Shown here: piece after piece, positions 10,601 to 18,986 of the stretch
How positions within the stretch are numbered: position 1 is the stretch's first letter
Layout of the letters: every line of letters begins with the position of its first letter
Source of the DNA: an uncultured Colwellia sp.
Lineage (GTDB): Bacteria > Pseudomonadota > Gammaproteobacteria > Enterobacterales > Alteromonadaceae
DNA length: 64,000 bases
Assembly (NCBI GenBank): GCA_913049915.1
Contig: CAJWZC010000003.1
Span: forward strand, 26,714 to 90,713
Reading direction: 5' to 3'
Translations under genes and position numbers: made by a program
Notes under the pieces: model-generated
Told to the model about the DNA's origin: nothing
Seen by the model: only the letters and a program-made list of their open reading frames with translations
Databases searched by the model: none

Positions 10601-10804
10601 CACGATGCCAGAGCCATTATCAAACTCTATGGTGATAAAGGTACCTTGTTCAGAAATCACTTTTACAGTTAACCATAAGCCAAAAATTAAGGCGATAAAA
10701 GGAACAAACCAGATAATAGAGATACCCTGACGCGGCACTACTTCAGCACTCTTGTTGATTTTCTTATTTTGCTCAGAGGCAGCATTATTTTTTTTATTAG
10801 TCAT
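7685..10804 (-). CDS. letB: LetB/PqiB-type MCE protein with eight MCE domains
   Basis: This is a 1039-residue inner-membrane-anchored periplasmic protein. One TM helix (about residues 27-48) is followed by tandem MCE domains. I count eight repeats of the hallmark Y-x-G/Q-x-x-x-G-x-V motif: YKGLVTGLV, FKQIPIGYV, YQGLTIGVI, YKQLVVGNI, YRGIEIGAI, YRGITIGQI, YQEQTLGTV and YRQIKVGKV. MCE rings stack into a hydrophobic tunnel that carries lipids between inner and outer membranes. E. coli LetB has seven rings and PqiB three, so this would be a longer needle. It is downstream of the two PqiA/LetA-domain genes with the same orientation, forming one operon. Confidence 0.88.
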   Translation of the reverse strand: MTNKKNNAASEQNKKINKSAEVVPRQGISIIWFVPFIALIFGLWLTVKVISEQGTFITIEFDNGSGIVPNKTEVRYKGLVTGLVKKVVPSADLQRVIAEVEISKDFTDYLTKNTSFWLVSADISLQGISGLDTLISGSYITIMPDTNKEADSQNHFFALTEAPTLDMSTPGLHLTLHTDVLGSISENSPISFKQIPIGYVTGYHYIESSRKIAINIYIRPEFAHLVKENSLFYNTSGVQVTASLSGGVKVNTDSLAAIIAGGISVDTLTYQTELSPAKNGQTFPLHADFQSAEMGHEVELTLEWNSGIDHNAAILYQGLTIGVIESFSKIDPVSRKITATAKVNPRVVPYLTDQSQFYIVSPQINLTGLSNAKTLLTGSYISIRPSLAGNASNKFNVFSSKPPYKYTEPGLHLMLTSSDLSSLQVGSNVYYKQLVVGNIQAIETTAPDRHLIHIHVQPKFSHYVNNSSRFYNNSGIKISASLLGVDIQAQSLQSILTGGIAFISQDSTQDSQKKLVQNGDSFLLYANNKLAKQKVIFTLNIAASETVNNDTRVLYRGIEIGAIHQVNIQGDSQQLQLGLLPKYKHILKSKTQFYLVKPSLSLSGASDTDALFGGSYITFNLGEGEAKTHFPLYTKAPVKHASATGLQLTLTTEHASAATPGSAISYRGITIGQIDNVSLNKNDDNIKISITIDEEHRNLLKSTSRFYNAGGLSISGGLGDFVVKTESLDAILRGGLSFYNPELSLSTSTTNPIITSTSVDELSNFTLFKHEEHAKNAGQTISIHFNDLTGLKVNTKVVYQEQTLGTVQRLLYNEDTVGVTALVLLNDLGSPYARQGTKFWKVEPQIGLVGSKNIIDLFTGAFIGLLPSNNIKAAQKSEFQALELAPTVEQLSYGLNIKLTTNRLGSVRVGNPVLYRQIKVGKVIGLDLSPTADQVNIFINIAKRYAPLVNGKSKFWNTSGIKIEAGIFSGVNIDSESIETLIAGGIAFATPPVDENNDKALNDKPHYLPASFVLDPNVNKDWLEWQPKIAINNQNGIIE

Positions 10805-10888
10805 TTATCTTCCTTTCTTCGGGTAAAGTGCCTGTTAGATCGTGTGGTAAATCATTGGACAACCATCATGGTGCTTGTGTGACTTTTT

Positions 10889-11515
10889 TTATTCCGCTTT
10901 TTTATCCCATAATAAACGCGGGTCAAAACTATTAGCGGCAAACATAGTGAAAATTACCGTAATAGTGAAATAATTTATCGCGGGGCCTGCGGCTACTGAG
11001 GTGACAAAACCAAGTTCCACCACGGCAACCATTAGCGCTACCACGAATACATCAAGCATTGACCATGGCCCTAAAGACTCAAGCGCATGATAAAATTTAC
11101 TATGTTTGTCTGGCTTTAAACGTATGCCAGTATGTACCTTATAAACTAGCACAAATAAGCCCATAATTTTGAGTAACGGTACTATGATACTGGCAGTAAA
11201 AATAATGATAGCAATGGGGTATAAGCCATGGCTAATAAACTCACTAATACCGGATAATATTGTTGCGTCACGACCAATACCCAACTGATAGACAATCATT
11301 ATGGGATAAAAATTCGCAGGAATAAAAGCGAGTAAAGCAGCAAAATTCCAAGCCAACGTATACTGTAAACTATTGTGTTTACGTTGATAGAACATACCTT
11401 GGCAACGGCTGCACTGCTGTGGCTCGGTCATTAAATTATTTAGCTTATGGCATTTAGGGCACAAAGCTAAGCCGAGTTGTTTAGCTGTTTTCATCTTATG
11501 CTTCGTCCTTGGCAA
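10889..11515 (-). CDS. PqiA/LetA-domain membrane protein, second half of split LetA
   Basis: This 208-residue protein has an N-terminal zinc-ribbon-like C-P-x-C ... C-x-x-C (CPKCHKLNNL, CSRCQGMF) followed by about four TM helices. This is the PqiA module. In E. coli LetA (YebS, about 427 aa) two such modules are fused. Here they are separate genes overlapping by 20 bp, so the two halves are probably made in equal amounts and pair in the membrane as partners of the downstream MCE protein. The function inferred is lipid loading into the MCE tunnel. Confidence 0.82.
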   Translation of the reverse strand: MPRTKHKMKTAKQLGLALCPKCHKLNNLMTEPQQCSRCQGMFYQRKHNSLQYTLAWNFAALLAFIPANFYPIMIVYQLGIGRDATILSGISEFISHGLYPIAIIIFTASIIVPLLKIMGLFVLVYKVHTGIRLKPDKHSKFYHALESLGPWSMLDVFVVALMVAVVELGFVTSVAAGPAINYFTITVIFTMFAANSFDPRLLWDKKAE

Positions 11516-12131
11516 ACGCTTGGTCTAATTTTTCCCAAATATAATTTTGATCGAGTACTACTGATGACATTGTTGAGCAAATTAACCAAAAAATAAAAGC
11601 CAGCAAGCCTAGGTTAACTGATAGTTCAGTATCATCAATTAACTTATACATAGAAACGACAATAGCAAGCATAAATACATTGAGCATAGCCCAGTTATCA
11701 AGATGATGATAAGCGCGAAAAAAGCTTAATAGTGACGGTTTTAATTTATTAAATTTAAAGCAATAGGATATATAGAATACACCTACCAGACGTACAATTG
11801 GCACGGCGATAGCAAATAGAAAAACCAAGCAGGCGATCATAAAAAAGCCGCGGTCAATCAGTACTAAAATACAATCAAATAAAGAGGCTTGATTGTATTG
11901 ACCTGCCAAGGTTACCCCCATAATAGGTAATAAAATCGCGGGCAGCATTAATATTAAGCCGGCAAGAGACCAGTTAAAGCTACGTTCAATAAAGTCGACT
12001 TTTCGTTCTATTAATATACCGCCACAACGATTACATTTGGCTAATTGTCCTTGTTTTAATTGTAGCTTGTCATAGAGTGCATCACATTGCCGACAAGCGA
12101 CAAATAATGAAGTATTAATTTTATTATTCAT
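11496..12131 (-). CDS. PqiA/LetA-domain membrane protein, first half of split LetA
   Basis: This 211-residue paralogue of the next gene carries CRQCDALYDK and CNRCGGILIE zinc-ribbon-like cysteines, then four predicted TM segments. It is the first gene of the letA1-letA2-letB operon. The ATG at 12131 has no obvious Shine-Dalgarno sequence. A palindromic repeat begins about 20 bp upstream, so the leader may have been altered by insertion. The family is sure; the split-LetA reading is inferred from order and size. Confidence 0.82.
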   Translation of the reverse strand: MNNKINTSLFVACRQCDALYDKLQLKQGQLAKCNRCGGILIERKVDFIERSFNWSLAGLILMLPAILLPIMGVTLAGQYNQASLFDCILVLIDRGFFMIACLVFLFAIAVPIVRLVGVFYISYCFKFNKLKPSLLSFFRAYHHLDNWAMLNVFMLAIVVSMYKLIDDTELSVNLGLLAFIFWLICSTMSSVVLDQNYIWEKLDQAFAKDEA

Positions 12132-12151
12132 TTAATTATGATACCAATGTC

Positions 12152-12307
12152 ATTAAATTACATGCCTATGTAGTTAACTCATGATTTTTCGATAAACGTC
12201 ATCTTTGAAGTTTCTGATCGAAGATTCATCACTTTTAGATATTGAACTTAGATTAAGAAACCACTGAGATGACGTCCCTGATCTAAGTGCCTAGGCATAT
12301 TAAATTA
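12152..12307. repeat. Imperfect long palindrome (MITE-like)
   Basis: The outer arms attaaattacatgcctatg and tgcctaggcatattaaatta, then inner arms with cgtcatct / agatgacg and agtttct / agaaacc, face each other over about 156 bp. The element is non-coding. It lies immediately upstream of the split letA operon and could be a small non-autonomous element or a structured leader. Confidence 0.5.
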
Positions 12308-12479
12308 TTGCCCACTTGTGTGGGTCCAAATACGCCAAGTTGACGTTTCTCTCAATCCCAATAGCTCGCTATTACTTAATCGAGCACCTTCTTCTGATTT
12401 TTTCCTAAGCATAACAAGATCAAAAATTTCATAAAACGGGTACTGTTATCCATTTATCTACTAATTTACAAAAGTACAA

Positions 12480-12509
12480 TAAAAAAAAGCAGCGATAACG
12501 CTGCTTTTA
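12480..12509 (-). terminator. Rho-independent terminator of the cytochrome gene
   Basis: Reading the minus strand: stem AAAAGCAGCG-TTAT-CGCTGCTTTT followed by a T run. It sits about 30 bp beyond the stop of the three-heme cytochrome. Confidence 0.85.
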
Positions 12510-12540
12510 GAAACTTATTAATGAAGTAACCAAGACATTA

Positions 12541-13500
12541 TTATTTTAATGACGTGATATATTGAGTCACCGCTTTAATATCAGCATCTGATAACTTGAT
12601 CGCAATATTACGCATAATACCATTGCTATCATTACCACGACTACCATTACGGAAGCTAGCAAGTTGTTGTGTCAAGTACTCCTGGCTCTGGCCAGTAAGA
12701 CTAGGGAAAGCAGCTTGCTTCATACCTTTACCCGCCACACCATGACAAGCGATACAAGCAGTAACACCTTTAGTCGCATCGCCACCTAAATATAACTTAT
12801 GACCTACTTCATTTGATTCTCCAGTACCTGCTTTAGAGCTTTGCACTGCAAAGAATGCAGCTAAGTCATGCATATCTTCTGGAGTTAACGCGGCAACCAT
12901 ACCAGCCATTACAGCATTTTTACGATTAGCAGACTTAAAATCAGCTAATTGCTTAGCAAGGTAGTTAGCACTTTGCCCCGCAAGACTTGGGTACATAGGT
13001 ATTAAGCTGTTACCGTCAGCACCGTGACAAGCTGCACATACCATCGCTTTACTTTTACCTGCGGCAACATTACCTTTATAAATTGCTGCTGCTGGCGTAG
13101 AAGAAAGCACTTCAACATTACCTGCTGCTGACGCTACACTTGCTGAAGTTGAATCTGTGCTTGTACCTGAACTTGCTGCAGCTGCGGCTTGTTCTATTGA
13201 ACTAGGTAAACCTGAGAAATAAGCTGCTAGATCAGCCATATCTTCTGCAGATAAGTTAGCTGCCATAGGCCCCATCATTGCATCAGAACGAGTACCTGAT
13301 TTGAAATCGTTTAATTGCTTAATGATATAAGCATCATTTTGACCTGCAAGGTTAGGAAACATAGGACTTGCACTCACGCCTGTAGGGCCATGACAAGCGC
13401 TACAAGTAGCTGATTTTTCTTTGCCTGCGTTTGCATCTGCGGCTTGTACAGCACTTACTGAACTTAAAGCTACAAATAGCGAAAAGATAATTTTTTTCAT
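12541..13500 (-). CDS. Cytochrome c4-like protein with three heme-binding domains
   Basis: This 319-residue periplasmic protein has a Sec signal (MKKIIFSLFVALSSVSAVQA). It carries three C-x-x-C-H motifs: CSACH at about 33, CAACH at about 155 and CIACH at about 249. Each begins a class I cytochrome c domain with an LAGQ / LTGQ segment and a distal Met (MMGPMA, AVMAGM, GIMRNI). Classical c4 is diheme and about 190-210 aa. Here a third domain is present, with an Ala/Ser/Thr-rich linker (about 104-127) between domains 1 and 2. It likely shuttles electrons to terminal oxidases. It is divergent from engB, a neighbour arrangement familiar for c4 genes. Confidence 0.88.
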   Translation of the reverse strand: MKKIIFSLFVALSSVSAVQAADANAGKEKSATCSACHGPTGVSASPMFPNLAGQNDAYIIKQLNDFKSGTRSDAMMGPMAANLSAEDMADLAAYFSGLPSSIEQAAAAASSGTSTDSTSASVASAAGNVEVLSSTPAAAIYKGNVAAGKSKAMVCAACHGADGNSLIPMYPSLAGQSANYLAKQLADFKSANRKNAVMAGMVAALTPEDMHDLAAFFAVQSSKAGTGESNEVGHKLYLGGDATKGVTACIACHGVAGKGMKQAAFPSLTGQSQEYLTQQLASFRNGSRGNDSNGIMRNIAIKLSDADIKAVTQYITSLK

Positions 13501-13546
13501 TGAGTTGCTCTCTGCTTGTCATTAATTACGTAGCTGTTTGAATTAT

Positions 13547-13575
13547 ATTATAGCTATCTAATTAAAAAATGATAA
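13547..13575 (-). promoter_or_regulatory. Predicted sigma70 promoter for the cytochrome gene
   Basis: The minus strand has TTATCA, a 17-bp spacer, then a perfect TATAAT (-10 at 13547-13552). A GAGAG ribosome site precedes the ATG at 13500. Confidence 0.6.
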
Positions 13576-13745
13576 AAAAGTATGATAGATGTATCAGTAT
13601 TTTACACGAATATTAGCGTCGTGTAACAGTGGATAAGTAAAAATTAAGTAAAAAAAACCGTAATTTGACTGTTTTATGTATTTTTTTAATAATAAAAGTG
13701 AAAGAAAAACGTTATAATAGCGAAAATTTTAAACGAGAGAAGCCC

Positions 13746-14414
13746 TTGTCGTCTTCAAAGATACATTTAAGTAAAGCCGCCTTTACCCTCAGCGCTCCAG
13801 ATATACGTCGTTTACCGGCTGATGCTGGTATTGAAGTCGCCTTTGCCGGGCGTTCTAATGCAGGTAAGTCAAGTGCTTTAAATACGCTAACCAATCAACG
13901 TGGTTTAGCGCGCATTAGTAAAACTCCAGGTCGAACTCAGCTTATCAATGTATTTGAAGTAGCAGAGAATCGACGTCTTATCGATTTACCTGGTTATGGC
14001 TTTGCCCAAGTGCCATTAGCAATGAAGAAAAAATGGCAAAAAGCATTAGGTGAATATTTAGAAAAGCGTCAGTGCTTAAAAGGTTTAGTTATTTTAATGG
14101 ATATTCGCCATCCGTTAAAAGACTTAGATATGGATCTAATACAATGGGCTGCAGATAGTGACTTACCTGTATTAGCTTTATTAACTAAGTGTGACAAATT
14201 ATCACAAGGTAAACGCAGCTCTGAAGTACTTGCTGTGAAAAAAGTGTTAGAGTCATTAAATGCTGATATTAAAGTACAGGCTTTTTCTTCGCTAAAATAT
14301 ACAGGTAAAGAACAAGCTGATGGCGTTATTTGTGAATGGCTTGAACAAGAAGCCGAAGAGTATTTACTACCTGATGAAAATGATTCAGATGATGTAGATG
14401 AGTTTACTAAATAA
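13746..14414 (+). CDS. engB: Ribosome biogenesis GTP-binding protein EngB/YsxC (YihA)
   Basis: This TrmE-Era-like GTPase has G1 [10 protein letters not shown]3 DLPGYG and G4 TKCD motifs, and acts in 50S subunit assembly. The ORF track starts at 13665, but I choose the TTG at 13746, giving 222 aa. A good ribosome site (GAGAGAAG) lies just before it. A TATAAT box at 13713-13718 falls inside the track's extra 27 codons. The resulting start, (M)[20 protein letters not shown], fits the family N-terminus. The C-terminus has an acidic tail ([11 protein letters not shown]). It is followed by a strong terminator. Confidence 0.93.
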   Translation: MSSSKIHLSKAAFTLSAPDIRRLPADAGIEVAFAGRSNAGKSSALNTLTNQRGLARISKTPGRTQLINVFEVAENRRLIDLPGYGFAQVPLAMKKKWQKALGEYLEKRQCLKGLVILMDIRHPLKDLDMDLIQWAADSDLPVLALLTKCDKLSQGKRSSEVLAVKKVLESLNADIKVQAFSSLKYTGKEQADGVICEWLEQEAEEYLLPDENDSDDVDEFTK

Positions 14415-14469
14415 GAGTAATAAGATCACCACAAAGTGATATGAAAGTGCAGCAATAACACTAAATTTT

Positions 14470-14506
14470 AAAAAGGGAGAAAGCATTATGCTATTCTCCC
14501 TTTTTT
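14470..14506 (+). terminator. Rho-independent terminator after engB
   Basis: Long stem AAAAAGGGAGAA / TTCTCCCTTTTT with an inner AGCAT/ATGCT extension and a T run. It is symmetric enough to work in both directions, between engB and the convergent ABC transporter gene. Confidence 0.88.
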
Positions 14507-14566
14507 GTGACTATTTTTTAGTAATCATAACGTAACCTGATTTCAGTTAAGTGATTACCCGCGATA

Positions 14567-16372
14567 CTAGCTTAGCTTTTTGAACTGTAATTCTACTAAC
14601 CGTTGATACAACTCGCAGTTTTTTAATAAAGCCTGGTGATCACCTATTTCGATTATGCTGCCTTGATCTAATACCGCAATGTGATCCGCATGTTGTATGG
14701 TTGATAGTCGGTGAGCGATGATTATGGTGGTGCGACCACGCATTAACTCTTCTAATGCCTGTTGCACATGATGTTCACTCTCACTATCAAGGGCACTGGT
14801 CGCTTCATCTAATAATAAAATATGCGGGTCTTTTAATATCGCTCTAGCAATAGCGATACGTTGGCGTTGACCACCAGAAAGACGCACACCGCGCTCACCT
14901 AGAAAACTATTATAACCTTCGGGTAATTGACTTATAAACTCATGGGCATGGGCTTTTTTAGCCGCTGAAATTACCTCTTCATCACTCGCCTCAGGTCTGC
15001 CATAACGTATATTATGAAAAACATCACTGCTAAATAACGCCGGTTGTTGTGGTACTAAGGCCATTTGTTGACGAAGATCTTTCGGATCAAGTTGACGTAT
15101 ATCTGTGCCACCTAGAGTAATACGACCAGATTGAGGATCATAAAAGCGTTGTAGTAATTCAAATAAAGTTGTTTTCCCTGCGCCAGACGGACCGACTAAA
15201 GCTAATATCTTACCTTGTTCAGCCACTAAGTTAAGCATTTTTGTTGCCGCTTGATCCGGTCGAGAAGGGTAGTTAAAGCTTACTGCTTCAAACGCTATTT
15301 TTGCGTTGAGATCTTTAGCTGAAATGGTATTTTTAATAGGAGGAAGAATATGGCTTTTAACCTGTAATATCTCAACTAGTCTTTCGGTAGCGCCAGCTGC
15401 ACGCTGTAATTCACCTAATACTTCTGAAATAGTTGCTAAAGAAGAGGCAACTAAAATAGCATAAAATACAAAAGCACCTAAATCACCACCGCTCATCTTA
15501 CCTTGAATAACATCGCTGCCACCAACCCATAACATGCCAGTAATAGCGCCAAAAACAATAATAATAACACCAGCAATTAAGGTGGCACGCTGCATTATAC
15601 GATTGCGACCAATATTAAACGATTTTTCAACCTCCTCACCAAAGGCGTGTCTTTCATGCGGTTCGTGAGTATAACTTTGTACTGTTTTAATATGTTCAAT
15701 TGCTTCACCAGCATAACTACCAACATCAGCCATAGAGTCTTGGCTTTTACGTGATAATTTTCTAACTTTTCGGCCATAAAATAATATCGGTACTAAGATA
15801 AAAGGCACCGATAATAAAACAATAAAAGTTAATTTAATATTTGTGGCGAATAGCATCACTAACCCACCCAATAGCATTAAAACGCTTCGGATAGCCATAG
15901 AAAACGAAGAGCCAATAATACTCTGTAGCAGGGTAGTATCTGTGGTGATACGCGACATAATATCGCCACTACCATTGGTTTCAAAATAACTAGGGTGTAA
16001 GGTAATCACATGATTAAAAACGGCTAAGCGAATATCAGCGCTGACCCGTTCACCTAACCAGGACACTAGGTAAAAACGAGAAAATGTGCCCCCAGCAATT
16101 AATACGGTAATGGCTAATATAAATAATACTGCCTGTCGTAATTGCTCAATAGATTGTTGAGCAAAACCCTCATCAATAAGCATTCTAACGCCTTGACCAA
16201 CAGACAGCATTACTGCAGCGGTAAAAATAAGTGCGAAAAAAGCAGCGAACACGTGACTTTTATAGGGACGAATGAATTGAATTAGCTCAAAGAGTATGGC
16301 AACTTTTTTCGTTGATACATTTTTTTCTAAAATTGAGTTTGTAAGTAGGTCGGCTGAGGATTGTTCCGACAT
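14567..16372 (-). CDS. MsbA-like ABC exporter (fused permease-ATPase)
   Basis: This 601-residue half-transporter has six TM helices in the N-terminal ~330 residues and a C-terminal ATPase. The ATPase has Walker A GPSGAGKTT, signature LSGGQRQRIAIARA, Walker B ILLLDEATSALD and H-loop IIIAHRLSTI. It belongs to the ABCB/MsbA type that exports lipids, drugs or peptides as homodimers. The substrate is not evident from context. It converges on engB and stands alone upstream. A lipid A flippase role is less likely because no lpxK is adjacent, but it cannot be excluded. Confidence 0.85.
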   Translation of the reverse strand: MSEQSSADLLTNSILEKNVSTKKVAILFELIQFIRPYKSHVFAAFFALIFTAAVMLSVGQGVRMLIDEGFAQQSIEQLRQAVLFILAITVLIAGGTFSRFYLVSWLGERVSADIRLAVFNHVITLHPSYFETNGSGDIMSRITTDTTLLQSIIGSSFSMAIRSVLMLLGGLVMLFATNIKLTFIVLLSVPFILVPILFYGRKVRKLSRKSQDSMADVGSYAGEAIEHIKTVQSYTHEPHERHAFGEEVEKSFNIGRNRIMQRATLIAGVIIIVFGAITGMLWVGGSDVIQGKMSGGDLGAFVFYAILVASSLATISEVLGELQRAAGATERLVEILQVKSHILPPIKNTISAKDLNAKIAFEAVSFNYPSRPDQAATKMLNLVAEQGKILALVGPSGAGKTTLFELLQRFYDPQSGRITLGGTDIRQLDPKDLRQQMALVPQQPALFSSDVFHNIRYGRPEASDEEVISAAKKAHAHEFISQLPEGYNSFLGERGVRLSGGQRQRIAIARAILKDPHILLLDEATSALDSESEHHVQQALEELMRGRTTIIIAHRLSTIQHADHIAVLDQGSIIEIGDHQALLKNCELYQRLVELQFKKLS

Positions 16373-16698
16373 ATTATCCCTTAGTTTATTGCTAGTAATA
16401 ATATCGGTTAAGCGACTAGCGGGTGAGTTATTGCCAATAGTCTACGCTTTTCACTACAGTTGAACTAGAGGACATTATCTAAATAGAAGATTTTTATCAC
16501 TAATACGGTATTAAAGATTAAATAGTAAGTTATCGTTATAAGGCCAAGAGTAGTAAGAATTTTTACTGAATTTCAGGCATAAGCTTATGGGGAAGCTACA
16601 AAAAAATTATTACAATAAGTGTTCGCTTAAGAACGAGCTGATTATAGAGTAGTTACTCTTTTTCTTTGATTTAGATCATTATTAGGGCATTTGTGTGT

Positions 16699-16783
16699 AG
16701 GGGTGTCATAAATAATAAGCATCGCGTTACGATATGAGAAAAATTAATATCGTATGTAACTACACATAATGTTTGCGACCCCT
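16699..16783. repeat. Nested inverted repeat, possible structured element
   Basis: The outer arms aggggt / acccct enclose an inner stem, gttacgatat (16726-16735) facing atatcgtatgtaac (16747-16760). No coding frame crosses it. It could be an RNA structure or a small repeat. Confidence 0.45.
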
Positions 16784-16923
16784 AATCATCAAATGATATT
16801 AGCTTCTAATGATTACTATTACCTCAGAACTGACCTAATTTAATCATGTATTTATTATCATAAATAGTACGCTTAGACAGAGCAGTAGACATTCGGTAAA
16901 ATTTTTTGACTAAAACTTAATAT

Positions 16924-16953
16924 AAAAAAACACCAATTATTACAATTGATGTT
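16924..16953 (-). terminator. Terminator of the PEP-CTERM gene
   Basis: Minus-strand hairpin AAACATCAATT-gtaat-AATTGGTGTTT followed by a T run, about 30 bp past the stop codon. Confidence 0.75.
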
Positions 16954-16982
16954 TGCTAGAGTAAAGTCCTAAAAATACTACA

Positions 16983-17665
16983 TTATGACTGTTTCTTAAA
17001 TCGACGTGATGCTAAACCAATCACTCCTAATGCAACAATAGCAATAGAAGTCGGCTCAGGCACTGCTGAGACTCTAATTTCATTGAGGCCATAAACATTA
17101 GAACCACAGCAAGGGACACCTCCTACTGCAACGCTGTCAGCTCTGAACTGTAGGTATCTAAATGTACTGGTATTTGTTACAAAAAAGCTCTGAGCATTAA
17201 GTGGACCGTTATGGTAACCATTCCTAATCCGAGGCTCTGCTAATAAAGTTGAGTCAATCAGAGTAGATATGTTGCCGTTAAGGTTGCCCACTTGTGTGAC
17301 TGAGTTGCTGGCTAGTATACGAAAGTCTCCAGTGCCTCGATCGAAATACTGAGCGTTGAGAGTATTGAATAACTCAAGGAAGTCAATGATATACGCGCTA
17401 CCTAGATCTATTGTAATCCAAGCATCTACCATACCGTCGTCAGGATTTACCAGTATCTAGCGTCTACATCATTAGTTTGCTGGTTCGTTTCAGTGATAAC
17501 ACCTGACTGATTGTTGAGGATATATTCAGCTAAAAATCTACTGTCGTAAGATGTTGTTGAGCCAATTACATTACTGGTATTTAGTGTAATCAGGCCTGAA
17601 TTAGCAACTGCCTTAACTGATAAAAGTAAACTCATTAGCGTTGTTCTTAAAAGTGTAAATTTCAT
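16983..17665 (-). pseudogene. PEP-CTERM sorted extracellular protein, frameshifted
   Basis: Two track ORFs are one gene. The upstream half (17447-17665) starts with a signal peptide and a good AAGAAGAC ribosome site, and stops at ...DARYW. The downstream half continues in another frame as VNPDDGMVDAWITIDLG, a discoidin-like strand pattern, and ends with the sorting tail VPEPTSIAIVALGVIGLASRRFKKQ. A single extra G in TACTGG|TAAATCC would restore one reading frame of about 227 codons. This is consistent with a real one-base deletion in a G run or a sequencing error. The intact product would be exported, held by its PEP-CTERM helix and processed by an exosortase. No exosortase is in the window. 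Confidence 0.8.
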
Positions 17666-18347
17666 TTGTCTTCTTTTTTATCCCTTTCCATTAAATTTGG
17701 TAGGTAATAGTTAAAACAGTAATTTATTAATTGCTGTACTTCTTTGCAAAAAACATACTAAGTTAAAATACTGTAATTATTTAAATTGAATAGCAAGTAG
17801 CCTGATTTTGCATATAACTAGGCTATAAAATAGACTAACAATGCATATCTCATCAACTAGTTGTTTATATTGGGTAATTTAAGCCTTCTTAACTTTATAT
17901 GAGCTTTGATCAATAAGTGAGGTAAGGCGAGCTAATTTATAAGGTTTGGCATACAAACACCTTGATTTTGGGTTAGTAATAGGAAGTAAAACTATCATTT
18001 ATGTTGATAAGTCAGTTAGAGCTGATCTTATTGGTCTTAGTAACCGACAGATAGAATAAGGGATAGTAAGCGGACGTTAGGATTATACCGTCCACTTAGT
18101 GTACTTTGGAGTCATCCCAATGCAACTTCGCGATTGAGGTAATGGTGGCTTAGTTCACATAGAGATTGAACGACTTATTGGCATAAAGTTATCATCAAAA
18201 GCTTAATTTTTTTATCTATGGGGAATGTCAGTTAGCGGAAAAACACTAGAGGAGTTTGATTATTAAGCTATATCCACTGTGGCTCAAAACATACAAAAAT
18301 TTTTAGTATAAATTTTTAAATACTAATGTCTTCAGTGTGCCATACAT
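17666..18347. other. Intergenic region, nothing recognised
   Basis: About 680 bp of AT-rich sequence without a supportable gene on either strand. Confidence 0.4.
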
Positions 18348-18677
18348 CTATTTTTTTTTCGATGTTGGCCAAACAAAGGCAGCGGGCTTGGTAGTGTTTT
18401 TCTCTACTAATGCTGTATTCTGGGCGAGTATCCCCCTGATTAATTTTCCCGTTTTTTTATTCTTACTACAAAATGTCTTTAGGTATAAAATTTCAACTCT
18501 ACTGCGTGCCCAAGGGGTTGTACGCAGAAATTTCAAACTTGATTTAAGACGCGGTTTATTGGTGAAACAACGAATATTAAGTAACTCACCCATCTTATCC
18601 CAACCAATTTTCTTCTCCAGTTCGGTGAGAATCTGTTCAAGTTTTATACCGTGTAGCGGATCATTACTTTTATTCAT
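18348..18677 (-). CDS. VF530-family DNA-binding protein (DUF2132)
   Basis: This 109-residue protein matches the VF530/DUF2132 family core: NDPLHGIKLEQILTELEK, then IGWDKMGELLNIRCF and LKSSLKFLRTTPWAR. The fold is a small helical bundle and members are described as DNA-binding. The C-terminal tail is basic and longer than the family core (about 70 residues), ending in SKKK. The + strand ORF over the same bases is a shadow. It stands alone between long non-coding gaps. Confidence 0.88.
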   Translation of the reverse strand: MNKSNDPLHGIKLEQILTELEKKIGWDKMGELLNIRCFTNKPRLKSSLKFLRTTPWARSRVEILYLKTFCSKNKKTGKLIRGILAQNTALVEKNTTKPAAFVWPTSKKK

Positions 18678-18986
18678 AGTCTATCTAAAATCAAAAATAG
18701 CATTGTAACAAGTTTCCTAAATATTGACAGACTTATACGTTTCACTCAGGTAAAAGTACAGCAAGTACTTTATGGATAGACAATTACATCAGTTGTACCG
18801 TCTAATTACATCAGAACGGCCAGTTATTATCATCTAATACAGTCACCTAATAGCATTTACTGCGACCACTGAATAACATTAGGTTTACCATTAATAAATA
18901 CGGTTACTTTATGTGTATTGTTGACCTTAGCTATGGGGTCAATACTAGATCAACTGATAGCCAATTGCGGACATTACGTTTTTGTG

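Larger units (their letters stand above)
12132..12540. other. Intergenic region with a palindromic repeat and a terminator
   Basis: It holds the imperfect palindrome at 12152-12307 and the cytochrome gene terminator at about 12480-12509. Nothing else is seen. Confidence 0.6.
16373..16982. other. Intergenic region of about 610 bp
   Basis: No ORF is supported. It contains an imperfect nested dyad at 16699-16783 and the terminator of the PEP-CTERM gene at about 16924-16953. Confidence 0.5.

Noticed and set aside
18337-18708. 123-aa + strand ORF
   Set aside because: It is the shadow of the VF530-family gene, which has clear family motifs on the minus strand.
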